64,000 bases of DNA from Linnemannia elongata (lineage: Eukaryota; Mortierellomycota; Mortierellomycetes; Mortierellales; Mortierellaceae), in contig JAXBDG010000007.1 in the NCBI GenBank assembly GCA_036320915.1, positions 1,798,001 to 1,862,000 on the forward strand, read 5' to 3'. This document shows, piece by piece, positions 46,782 to 56,170 of the stretch (positions within the stretch are counted from its first letter, which is position 1; the number at the start of each line of letters is the position of its first letter). Under the pieces are notes generated by a model. That model did no database searches, was not told the DNA's origin, and was given only the letters and a program-made list of their open reading frames with translations. The translations under genes and the position numbers were made by a program.

Positions 46782-47519
46782 TGTTACGATTGTTGATGTT
46801 GAGGGTATGATGCGTGATTAGGAGCGAGAGCGAAGGAGAGAGAGTGTGTTCGAGAAGAACAACGCCCGAAACGAAAATTTTGAGCTATTTGGTCGGCCGA
46901 CCTGTTGCAAGGGCACCCTTAATGAGCTGTTTAACAAAACCCTTGCGCCCATTTTGATGTCATCCGTCCGTTATCCGAGCTGCCGTTTCAGGGGTCGTGC
47001 GAGAATTGGAAGGAATGGGTTTCGATCACCCACATGTATCCAGCGACGCAACCGATGCATTCCTACGATCGGTCTTACAGTCTTTGTTCGGCAGCCTATG
47101 TTGATGCTTCCTTCCTACCTTTCACTTGCACTGTTACTGCCTTGTGCTCCACAAAGCAGACTATTGTCAATATCTCCTACTCCTCGTCCCTCTCATTTCG
47201 TCCCATACCCTGCATATTTCATGCCATTGTCTTCCGCATAGAATTGAACTGCACTGTGAGAACAAAAAAAAAATAAAAAAAAACTCGACCCCTATATCCC
47301 TCCCTGCCCTTTTCCTCGCCCATTTGCACAGACCATCTCCTTGGCATTGACGTTCTTCAAACTTCGCCTTTTCTTTTTCTTGTACTTTCGCTCTTCCTTT
47401 ATTTACATTTCACCTTCTACTCGCCCACTCATTCCTCCCTTCCCTCCCTTCCCTCTTCCCTCTTCTCTCATTACATTCCTCCTACCTATATACCAATCCA
47501 TTCGAAAACACCAACCATC
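46782..47519. promoter_or_regulatory. Divergent promoter, inhibitor-2 / small membrane gene
   Basis: 738 bp without a gene. The right end (47290-47515) is a strong C/T-rich leader (repeated ttccctcccttccctctt) before the ATG at 47520. Confidence 0.5.
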
Positions 47520-47998
47520 ATGACCAGTCATTCCTTCACCTCCATCGCCTTCACTCTCATCCCCCGCTTCATGTCGGAAGCCTCCAGTCAGTTAGATGGC
47601 ACCCTCCTCGAAGGTTCCTTCTCAACCTATTTGGTTGTCGCGACCATCCGTCTCGCCTTCTTGATGTGCAACAGTTATATCTTTGGTCTCAACCTTCGCC
47701 AACTTTACTTCTACTGCTCTGTAACCCTTGCGTACCCCGTAAGTACACATACTATTGTTAAACTCCGTCTGCCGAATGTCCTGAGAAACTGACAATTTTT
47801 TTTTTCCTTTTTCTCCCTCCTTTGCTCTTCAATGGGGAACTTGCATGGTAGATGTTGGTGAACTTCTTGATCATAATCGTAGGAGCGGTGTTCGGCTTTT
47901 TAGTCTGCGTCTGTTCCTACACAGGCATGAATTACCTCACCAACTCTATCTTTCGTGAGATCCGCGGCCACGAACGTGAAAGATTAAGTCTCGTTTGA
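47520..47998 (+). CDS. Small multi-pass membrane protein (paralogue A), unknown function
   Basis: Exons 47520-47738 and 47852-47998 give 121 residues. I do not recognise a family. Features: a short N-terminal amphipathic region, a hydrophobic segment YLVVATIRLAFLMCNSYIFG, a second around LYFYCSVTLAYP (ending at the splice), a third MLVNFLIIIVGAVFGFLVCV in exon 2, then a charged cytosolic tail NSIFREIRGHERERLSLV. No signal peptide cleavage site is obvious. The layout (73-codon exon 1, phase-0 intron, membrane segment then charged tail) is repeated at 49858-50396, so the two look like diverged tandem duplicates. The strong C/T leader supports expression. Confidence 0.7.
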
Positions 47999-48109
47999 GC
48001 GAAATAAAACGACGACAGCACAAACACACAAATCATGATACATCTACAATATCCACAAGGCACAATAAAAGGAGCAGTTGAATAAACATTTGGACATTGC
48101 TACACAATT

Positions 48110-49467
48110 TGAAAGACACCGTTCAAAATGTCAATATAGAGGTCATTTAGTGGGGTATTCGCCAATCGTTTTCGCGTCAATGCTATCGAAAGGTTCTTTT
48201 GGTTGGATACTCCGTTCTAGGCCGAGCCACCATCGTCAATTCCCTCATCCTCTCCAGATTATGGCACCTTTCTTGGGTAGTCAAACTCCTGCCAGATTTT
48301 TTACGGAAGGTGAAGTCCCCCGGTTCTAGCTGTGTGTGCTTCTTCAAACCAAGGCCATCATTGGAGGTGATCACTACTCTGCGAGATAAAGGTGGACTGG
48401 GAGTTATTGATCCAGCCACTCATGTTCAAATGTTTCAAATCAAATACATACGCAACGCCTTCGCCATCAATGTCTCTTGGGGTAAGGATATCATTCTCGA
48501 CATCATTTAATGGAAAACCAAAGTCTCTCACCACCTTGCATTCCTTTTAGCACTTGTGGAGGGACAATACAGATCACTGCTGGCAGGATTCCCCAGCCTG
48601 CAACGCTTGGTGACCGTAGCGCCCTCCCTTCCTTCCCTTAATGCACTGGCCCTTGCCGACATTCTGCCCGACTCCGCAGCGCTCACCTACTCACCGATCG
48701 AATGGTGGTTTGAGACGACGGACACCACCATCAAGGCCCTCAGACTTCGAGTGGAAGATCTTTTCCAGTTCTCCACAAACGACAATGGGTTCCTCCGACT
48801 AGTCAGACGAACGAACCTAACCCCCAAGCACCGCCTTTCCCAAGTGGAGCTAGAAATCCAAGCCTATCCGGAACGTCGTTTGATGCGTCACAGCATGCAA
48901 CAAGCACTCTTGAACCCTCCCAAGCTCACATAGGATGACACCCTGGCACAACGCATCCTCTCCACAGTTTTGCTACCAAACGCCAACAATCCCATTACTC
49001 TCGAATTGGCTACAACTAAACATCTCCAGACCTTTCTGAGACAAGACACACCGCCAAATCCAAACTCATCAACCCAACCAGAGGCGGGTTCCTTAAAACA
49101 ATGGCGCCGTTTCTGGAGTGCCAAGATACCACATCGGGCCAGGACCATGTGGTGGAGGTTCAAAAAGGACTGGCTGCCCTGTAGAACCCTACGTCACAGA
49201 ATATGGAAGCAGGAACCTCACTGTAACATGGCTGGATGTCGAGAGCGACGCGAGGACAAGACGCATCACATCTTCCAGTGTACTCCCAATTATATTGCTT
49301 GGAAAACAATCCTCAAGCAACACACCTCCAGAACACTATGGTCTGATGATGACCTTGACAAGATCTTATCTTTCCAACCACCAACTTTCACTATCAACCC
49401 CCAAGTCAACATCACCATCCCACAACTACTGGCTTGGTGCCTTATCGGCATAGCCACAATATACCTG

Positions 49468-49510
<43 letters not shown>
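48110..49510 (+). pseudogene. 5'-truncated, broken LINE (non-LTR retrotransposon) reverse-transcriptase relic
   Basis: Conceptual reading shows the C-terminal half of a LINE ORF2: a thumb-like LVGYSPIVFAS (frame 1), then in another frame SVLGRATIVNSLILSRLWHL, GGLGVIDPATHVQMFQIKYI, and a C-terminal zinc-knuckle-type motif with CNMAGCRERREDKTHHIFQC (zf-RVT pattern C-x4-C...H-x4-C). It is interrupted by a frameshift near 48195 and in-frame stops near 48508 and 48931, so it is dead. It ends in a 43-nt poly-A. The 5' end is truncated and the boundary near 48110 is approximate. It lies between the two small membrane genes. No clear target-site duplication was found by eye. Confidence 0.85.
49468..49510 (+). 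repeat. Poly-A tail of the LINE relic (43 A)
   Basis: Uninterrupted 43 A directly following the reverse-transcriptase relic reading frame. Confidence 0.92.
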
Positions 49511-49512
<2 letters not shown>

Positions 49513-49857
49513 TATGGCTCACTTAGATGCATGCCAAGCATCCTTTCACCACCCTCCTCTTCCAGTACCTTGAAACGTTAATGTAAAAGTCGAAACTCTT
49601 GTCCGAAATCACTCGCCTTCACGTTCACCATAATCCTCCTCAGCCCTCCTCGGCACCCTCTTCTTTTTTTTAACCAATTTGCTCTTCATCTTCCCTTATT
49701 TTCCTCTTTCCTATTTACTCTTCTTACTCACTCGCCTCTCTCCACTCCCTCTCCACAAACACCACCCTCTACCGCCAGCTAATCCTCATAAACAAAAAGG
49801 ACTCCAACGCATCACCTCACCAACTCACCAAACCACCAAATCAAAAACACAAGAACC
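49511..49857 (+). promoter_or_regulatory. Leader/promoter of small membrane gene B
   Basis: 347 bp after the LINE tail. Strongly C/T-rich from 49620 to 49790, resembling the leader of the paralogue at 47520. Confidence 0.5.
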
Positions 49858-50396
49858 ATGCCCACCTTCTCCTCCTCCTCACTCTCAATAACTCGGATCA
49901 TCACAATCGGCCTCCAGTCCCCCAACCCCCTGGAGCACCCAGCCTGCGACGACAAATCCGTCTGGTGTACAGTTCTACTGTTCCGCGTGTTCTTCAACTT
50001 CTTCACCAGCTACAGTCTTACAACCAGCGTCTGTTCCATCTTCCTGTTTTGCGTCGAGACCGTCAGGATTCCTGTAAATATCCAAAAACAAAAACCCGGG
50101 GGGAGTGGGGACCATCCATGTCATGTCATGTCAAATAACCCCCCCCTCCCTCCTTCTTCCTCCTTTTTTGGTCAAATACTAACCAGTAGACCTCCTTTTT
50201 GTTGGTGCTGCTTTCTCTTTTTTCGCTTTGGTAGAGGATTATATGCGCTGGCATTATAGGTGTAGTACTAGTGTTCATTGCCGCGATATACGCCTGTTTC
50301 AAAATGGACTTTGATCACATCGCAAAAACTCTCCTCAGTGAGATCTATGGAGGAAACTTAAGAGAGGATCTCGTTTTGGCAAAGCACAACCCTTGA
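49858..50396 (+). CDS. Small multi-pass membrane protein (paralogue B), unknown function
   Basis: Exons 49858-50073 and 50235-50396 give 125 residues. No family recognised. Hydrophobic segments: VWCTVLLFRVFFNFFTSYSL, SVCSIFLFCVETVRIP up to the splice, and IICAGIIGVVLVFIAAIYAC in exon 2, then a charged tail LLSEIYGGNLREDLVLAKHNP. Exon lengths, phase-0 intron position and tail pattern (EI-G-x-x-RE-x-L-x-L) match paralogue A at 47520-47998; overall identity looks low. The region 41-50 (HPACDDK) could be an external loop. The acceptor is GGTAG before AGG; an alternative 3 nt later gives a frame change, so it was not used. Confidence 0.68.
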
Positions 50397-50411
50397 ACAA
50401 ACAAACAGCAC

Positions 50412-50413
50412 CC

Positions 50414-50454
<41 letters not shown>
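50412..50454. repeat. CAA trinucleotide microsatellite
   Basis: About 13-14 CAA/ACA units in the convergent 3' region between paralogue B and PEX14. Confidence 0.92.
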
Positions 50455-50455
<1 letters not shown>

Positions 50456-50643
50456 ACCCGGCATAGAGAAGCACCAACAAACTAGCAATTGAATAAGGTA
50501 ACTCTCATCTCGACAACACCCTTCTCATACCAATAGCTGAAAAGACGACAATAAAAATCATACAAACCATTGCTAGAAAGAAGGTCAACAAAAAAAGGGT
50601 TATATTACATGGTTTATCAAAAGGAAACAAAGTTTGTTTAGTT

Positions 50644-52236
50644 TTAAGCGGTAGCATCAGACCCCTCGGCGGCAGGGGTAGAGCTAGTAGTATCAGCAGC
50701 AGGGGTAGCAGTAGCCTTCTGGGCAGCCAGCTGCCATGCAGGGATCGAGGCCTTGTTGTTCAAAAAGCTCATTGCTCCAGTGGCAGCAATACCACCCTCC
50801 TCAGCCTTGGGAGTCGAGACATTAGATCCAGCCTGGGACGAAGCATAGGCGGCGTTCCAAGGAGCAGAGGCAGATCCGGCACCAGCACCAACAGCGGGTG
50901 AGCCAGGAGCACCGGGACCGGGAGCGCGACGGTTCAACAACAAACTCTTGAGTGACTTGATCTCTGACTGAAGCTCATTCAACACATTTGCCTGTGACTC
51001 CTTGTTCTTCTCCATCAACTATCAAAGGCAATTGAAGAGAGAGTGAGAGTTAACAATCTATACCAAGCCAAGGATTTGACACAACGTCTAATTGATTATC
51101 CCTGATCGGTGTTTACCTTGGGGATCATGGTCTTGATGTTCTCAATGTCAGTCTTGAGTCCAGACAACTCTTGCTCACGCTTCTCATCGTTAGTCTTCAT
51201 GCCGTCCAAGACACCGCTCATGCCTTCGAGGGACTCCTTGACGTGGGCAGTCTGTTCCTCGACATTCTTGGCAACTGTGGTGGTGCTGTCCTTGACCTCG
51301 GTGAGGCTCTTCTCGATCTCGTCAAATTGCTCGTCCAGCTTCTTCTTGTCCATCTCGAGATCCTCTTGCGATGGCCACTGCAACTTGGGTCCGACGACCT
51401 TCTGTGAATCGGGTTAGATAGAGTGAATGGATCATATGTAGAAAGGTGAGAAAAGGATGGAGGTGGAAGGTGAAAAGGCACGAAGAGATAAAGGAAGAGG
51501 GAAGAGAGTAGAAAAAAGAAGAAACCCAGAGGTGGTTGTCGTTAGTCATATGCAAAAGAAAGAAAGGCTCAATCAAAAGTAAAAAAAAGTAAACGTAAAG
51601 TGAGGGAAAGCGATCACACTTTGAAAAGTAAGGTTTCCTTCTACTTCCTCCAGCCGATCCGTTGTCCTGACTGGTCCCACAGACAAGGACAGGACAGGAC
51701 GGGTCTCAAGGGAAAATATTCCCCGTCTTTCCACACAGTTGACACACACACCGTAAAAGAAGAAAAAAATGATTCCCGGGTGGAAAGTGACATCTCACAA
51801 CAACAAAAAGAGATGCAATCACCCAAAGGAAAGAGGAAGGGAAGAGAAAAGAGAAAAGAAAAGCGACAAGAGGAGAGCGTACCTTGGCAACCTGCCACAT
51901 TCCATAACTGAATCCTCCTGCAACCACTGCGGCGATAAACATGTCCTTCCAGTCATATTTGGGAGGCAGGGGTGGAGGGGCCATCATGACCTGCTGTCCA
52001 GGGTAAGGAACCATCTGCTGTTGCTGTGGTTGTCCTGGGACGAGGGCTTGTGACACTGCTGCACCTGCTGCAGGGGTGGTACCGTTGGCTCTCTGCATGG
52101 CCTCCTCGATCTCCTCCGAGGTCAGGCCCTTGGACTCGAGGAAGGCAACCTTCTTGCCAAGCGATGAAGCCTGCACTTTTGGATCCTGCAGGAACTTGAC
52201 GGCCGAAGCCAAAATATCCTCTCGCTTTCCAGACAT
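50644..52236 (-). CDS. PEX14: Peroxin 14, peroxisomal import docking protein
   Basis: Peroxisomal membrane docking factor for the Pex5/Pex7 receptors. Exons 52236-51883, 51398-51117 and 51018-50644 give 336 residues. The Pex14 N-domain (residues about 5-50) reads REDILASAVKFLQDPKVQAS, KKVAFLESKGLTSEEIEEAM, including the receptor-binding aromatic pocket region. Then a Gln/Pro linker with APPPLPPKYDW (SH3-ligand-like, where yeast Pex13 binds), one hydrophobic segment DMFIAAVVAGGFSYGMW (about 98-116), a long coiled coil (QEDLEMDKKKLDEQFDEIEK to about residue 235), and an Ala/Thr/Ser-rich tail. The C-terminus is ATA. Its presence fits the isocitrate lyase theme of lipid use. Confidence 0.93.
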
Positions 52237-52540
52237 TATATGTTGTATATGTGTATGTGCTGCTTGGTTGCTTAATCGGTTGTCTGTGGTTGTCTGTGGT
52301 TGCTGTCGGGAGGGTGAAAGTGGAGCTGTTTGTTGCGCGAGGGTGGGGTTGGTCGGTTGGTTGAAGAAAAAGAGAAAACGAATGGAGAGAAAGAAGTAAG
52401 GCTCCACTTTTGAACTCACAAGCCGAACTTTGCACCCACCCACACCGACAGGCACAATAAATTTGTCATGTGATACTTTGTCCGTTCAAGCCGGAACACG
52501 ATTTCATTCGATGGCAGATACATCTTCCAACCCCCCGTAA
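52237..52540. other. PEX14 upstream region
   Basis: 304 bp between the PEX14 start and the gamma-tubulin-complex relic; T/C-rich on the PEX14 strand at 52350-52400. No gene seen. Confidence 0.5.
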
Positions 52541-53295
52541 TTGACAATGTCGATCGGATACTCATACCTCTTACTGAGAGTTCGGTTTAAGGCTCAGCAG
52601 TTCTATGATGGGCTCCTGGGGTATATTGTCAATGTTGCGTTTATGGATCGACTGAGGGATGTTCTGCGTCGTATCGAGAATCAAATCGTTACCAGTTCTT
52701 CCTCTTACTTTTTTGCACACTCTGCAGACTGTCAGGAAGATAAGGACAAATATGAGGACAAGGGTGGATTTGAAGAGTTGGGAGATCTGGCGTCACTACG
52801 GAACGAGCACGACCAGGTTCTGGACTAGTTGCTGTTACAATCGCTTCTGAAGCACAAACAGGCTATGATCCTCAAGATTGTCGACGGGATCTTAAACTGT
52901 CTATTCCGGCTCTTCTCAACCGACTCCCTGCTGATCTGGCGTCTTTGGTATTTGGAGAACGTGATGATGATGGCAAGGACATCGAGGGGACATCGGAGAA
53001 GCTCTGGATCGACAGAGGGTCAGAGTGGAGAAACTAGAGAGTCTGCACAACAAATTTCGAGAATCGTGTCGAAATGTTGGTCAAGGATCTTAAGGTCTTG
53101 AATAAGTGGGGCGTGAATATGGATAGCAACGGTTGTTATGCTGGTGCTAATGCTTATGTGAAGAAGCAGCGGCAGCAACAGGAAGGTGGTGGGAGTAGAG
53201 GCGCAGAAACTTTGTCTAGAGGCTCCCATGGCGGCAGTGGATTAATGCAACAGTTGCTAATTCGACTGGATATGCCGGGGCCCAACGACAAATGA
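52541..53295 (+). pseudogene. Broken C-terminal fragment of a gamma-tubulin complex component (Spc97/Spc98/GCP family)
   Basis: The reading RFKAQQFYDGLLGYIVNVAF, DVLRRIENQI, DLASLRNEHDQVLD, LLLQSLLKHKQAMILKIVDG, ILNCLFR resembles the C-terminal helical domain of GCP proteins, where a D-L-x(4)-H-x(2)-L motif precedes LLL and ILxxCLxF. A later frame gives VEMLVKDLKVLNKWGVN and QLLIRLDM, like the usual GCP end with L-L-x-R-L-D-F. In between, an in-frame TAG (52826-52828) follows VLD, at the place of a likely CAG codon, and at least two frame changes are needed (about 52910 and 53035). No upstream GCP sequence is present, since PEX14 starts on the other strand at 52236. It therefore looks like a truncated, dead copy. 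The family call rests on motif resemblance, not a search. Confidence 0.55.
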
Positions 53296-53381
53296 AGGCA
53301 AGTCCATTCATTAAAACAACATCGATTTGCAAAAACTGTTAAGAGTACATTTTATTTTTATTATTCTTTTTTCATGACGAA

Positions 53382-55802
53382 TTACCAAAACGAGGTGTGG
53401 GACTGAATGCTGAAAGCAACACCAGGTCTGAGATGTTGGAGTCGCCGGACTAGCTTGCGGGTGTCGGTGCCGGTTGAGATGTTGCGATAGCTGATTTGGA
53501 AGGTGCTTAGCTTTGGCCAGAACGTCTCGTCCCTCAATCCCTTTTTGTCTTCCTCCTTCTCCTCTTCACCATTGTCAACGTCTTTTTCATCAACTTCATC
53601 GTCATCATCATTTATGGCGGCCATTGTCTCCAGGACTGATTTGTTGTTCATGTGCCCCCTCATCTCTTTCCACTTTATCCCGTTCATACGGAAGGGAAGA
53701 AAAGAGACTGTCTTGAAACTTTCCGTCCTCTTCAAGAATTTGAAGTTCTTGACAGAGATCATTCCAGGAACGTTCTCTGCACGCAAGGTACACTCCTCCA
53801 GGCATCGCAGAGAGCGCAGGCCTAGTAGCTCGTTGGGGTACCGTGCAGGCTCGATCAGAGTTTCAGCGGCAGGAGCGGCGGCAGTGACTTTTCTGAGGGA
53901 TTGGCGTTGTCCGACCTTGAGGTCCCAAATCTTGAGGGTTAATATCACCAGGTTGCGAAAAAGCCGATATCGGAAGATGTAGTCTGCAAAGTCAACTAAG
54001 GAACTACTGTGATGGAGGCTCAGCTCGAGTGTCTTGAGGCTGTGGACTTGCCAGGTGACTGGAATTAAAGGATCAATGATGGCAACAGAGGTGCCAATGT
54101 CGGCAGCAAGAGCTGTGGATCGGGGATCTGTCAGAGCATGTTCTCGTGCCCTTCGTCGTCGCACGTTGCGGTGGTGCCGCTTTCGATTCCCGACAGTGGT
54201 AAAAACGCGCCTTTTTGTGAACGTGACGACAGGTGCTGGTGGTTTCCACAGATTACTGGTGTTAAGATACGCATTGGGTGCGATCAGATGCAGGAGATTG
54301 GGAGTCAAGCAGAGGATCCTGTGCAGGGCATCGACTTCATCACGCAAAACAGTTGAATGTAACTCCAAGACGCTTATATCTTCCAGCAGACCACGGACGC
54401 CTAAGGCGTCGTCGAACACGGCATCTAAGTATCCGGTAAGGGATACTGACTGCATCTTCAGGTCGGGAAAAGAGCGGGCTTTGTCTCTGAGGTCTTCTTT
54501 GTCCAAGTCAGCCGAAGGTGTATGGAAACTGTACCACTCCAGCTTTGGACAATGCTTTGCTGCAAGGTCGATCAGTCGTTGACGAGCTCTGCGCTCCTCG
54601 GCTATTATTGCTGCTCTTACCTCCTCTTCGTCGATATCGGATCCCTCCTGTGGTCTAGTCAATCCAACTTCAATATCCTTGGCGTTGAACACGCGTAGCT
54701 TCGGACAGGTGACGAGCAAACGTTCCAAGACTTTCAAATCCGTGCAGATGTCGTTGACACAAAACCGCTGAAGTTGGTACCGTTCCGGAAACATCTTGGG
54801 CGAGTCATCGACAACAATAGCCATCGCCTCATTTTTATCCTCGTCGTCGCCGTGGGTCAGATACACTTTCCACCATATTCGAATAATGAGATTAAGAGAC
54901 CTGAGAGCTGAGAATTCTTCCAGGATGGTGAAGAGTAAGATAGACATAGGAGATGATATAGTGATCGTGAGAGACTCAATGAACTGGAGATGACCTCGAA
55001 AGTCGTACGCTACTTGAGTGTAATTCAAGTACTGTCCTCCTAATTCAAGGTGGCGAATGGTATGAAGGAGGCATGAAAGAGCACTTGGATCTGTATCGCC
55101 GTCGCCGTTGGTATCGGTGTTGTCGTCGCCGTCGTCGCGCGGAGTATTTTTCTGTCTATTTATTGCCTTCGGTTCCATGATAGCTGCGACAAACGCGTTC
55201 CAAAATGTAGGTTTTGTGATGATAGAGCCGGGCTCTCCAAAGGGTAATTCATCCTGATCAAACCACAACGCGAGACTACTAATCCGGGGCCACCGACTCA
55301 GAAGGAGTTCAAGCGCCCCCTCGACAGGTTTCCAGATACCGGCACGACGAATAAAGTGATCGGAGACCTCATGCCACTTCTTACACACTAAATTGACACT
55401 GTAGCGGAGTGTTGCTCGACTCAAGTAGGTGCAGACCAGTTCAAGAACCTCGTCTGGCAATTCGGGCAGGTTAGGCGACTCAATAAGCGGTTGAATGACC
55501 TCTATTTCGACGTGTTCTCCCTTGTAAGTTTTGAGTCCGAAAGCCCTGTTCCTTCTTTTGGACTTGGTCCACTGGGACAATGGAAGGGCGAAAGAGATAT
55601 AATTGTTGTCGTCTTCGTCCGAGTCTTCCTCAGACGCACAGTGGTCCTGGTGGCCAGAGTCGTAGGCACAGTCGGCGTATGTCTCCGAGTCGCGGGTGTA
55701 GATTCGGTCGTATTCGTCCTTTGATGAGTGGGAGGTGAGTGTGTTCAGGCGGTCATTGTTGGTGTCGCCGCGAGGGGTATAGGAGGGAGAGGAGAATGGC
55801 AT
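53382..55802 (-). CDS. F-box protein with leucine-rich C-terminal region
   Basis: Intronless, 806 residues from the chosen ATG at 55802. An upstream in-frame ATG (55910) adds 36 residues, but that stretch is T/C-rich leader-like, so the shorter form is favoured. The F-box is at residues about 113-158: LPELPDEVLELVCTYLSRAT, SVNLVCKKWHEVSDHFIRRA, matching the SKP1-binding L-P-x-E-V/I pattern. After it come irregular leucine-rich segments (RISSLALWFDQDEL, IRHLELGGQYLNYT, LRSLNLIIRIWW, LKTLELSLHHSS, LRCLEECTLRAENV) typical of a substrate-binding solenoid. Acidic low-complexity runs lie at about residues 57-67 and near the C-terminus (DDDDEVDEKDVDNGEEEKEE). It likely acts in an SCF ubiquitin ligase; the substrate is unknown. 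Confidence 0.85.
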   Translation of the reverse strand: MPFSSPSYTPRGDTNNDRLNTLTSHSSKDEYDRIYTRDSETYADCAYDSGHQDHCASEEDSDEDDNNYISFALPLSQWTKSKRRNRAFGLKTYKGEHVEIEVIQPLIESPNLPELPDEVLELVCTYLSRATLRYSVNLVCKKWHEVSDHFIRRAGIWKPVEGALELLLSRWPRISSLALWFDQDELPFGEPGSIITKPTFWNAFVAAIMEPKAINRQKNTPRDDGDDNTDTNGDGDTDPSALSCLLHTIRHLELGGQYLNYTQVAYDFRGHLQFIESLTITISSPMSILLFTILEEFSALRSLNLIIRIWWKVYLTHGDDEDKNEAMAIVVDDSPKMFPERYQLQRFCVNDICTDLKVLERLLVTCPKLRVFNAKDIEVGLTRPQEGSDIDEEEVRAAIIAEERRARQRLIDLAAKHCPKLEWYSFHTPSADLDKEDLRDKARSFPDLKMQSVSLTGYLDAVFDDALGVRGLLEDISVLELHSTVLRDEVDALHRILCLTPNLLHLIAPNAYLNTSNLWKPPAPVVTFTKRRVFTTVGNRKRHHRNVRRRRAREHALTDPRSTALAADIGTSVAIIDPLIPVTWQVHSLKTLELSLHHSSSLVDFADYIFRYRLFRNLVILTLKIWDLKVGQRQSLRKVTAAAPAAETLIEPARYPNELLGLRSLRCLEECTLRAENVPGMISVKNFKFLKRTESFKTVSFLPFRMNGIKWKEMRGHMNNKSVLETMAAINDDDDEVDEKDVDNGEEEKEEDKKGLRDETFWPKLSTFQISYRNISTGTDTRKLVRRLQHLRPGVAFSIQSHTSFW

Positions 55803-56170
55803 GAAGGAATGTATAAGAGATGCAGTGGGCTTGGAGTGAGCAGACGAGGAGAAAGGGAATAAGAGAAAAGGTAGAAAAGAATTGAATGGCGAGGAAAAGC
55901 GAGCAGACAAAAACGCGTTTTATGCATCCAACTGCGCCAGCCAGGTGGCAAGCTGCGGCTGAAAGTGCTAAGCTATATAAAATCATGCATGCTGCCATCA
56001 CCGTTGTCATTCGAACAATTATGTCCGCAATGCGCTCACTTGTTCTTTCTTTGATTCTCATATTTGAAATGCCAGGATGGACACAAATACGATCATGGCT
56101 GTAACATTTTATTTGTTCGTGTCGACAAAAGGCGAGATTTTGTGAAAAGGGTAAAAGGAGAACTTTTCTT
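55803..56170. other. F-box upstream region / TRP1 3' flank
   Basis: 368 bp, no gene seen. The part next to 55803 is A/G-rich on the plus strand (a T/C leader for the F-box gene). Confidence 0.5.

Noticed and set aside
47016..47032. tRNA-like T arm: a 5-bp stem around a TTCGATC loop
   Set aside because: The next seven bases (47033-47039) have no matching 5' acceptor strand upstream and no A box or anticodon arm is seen; chance hairpin.
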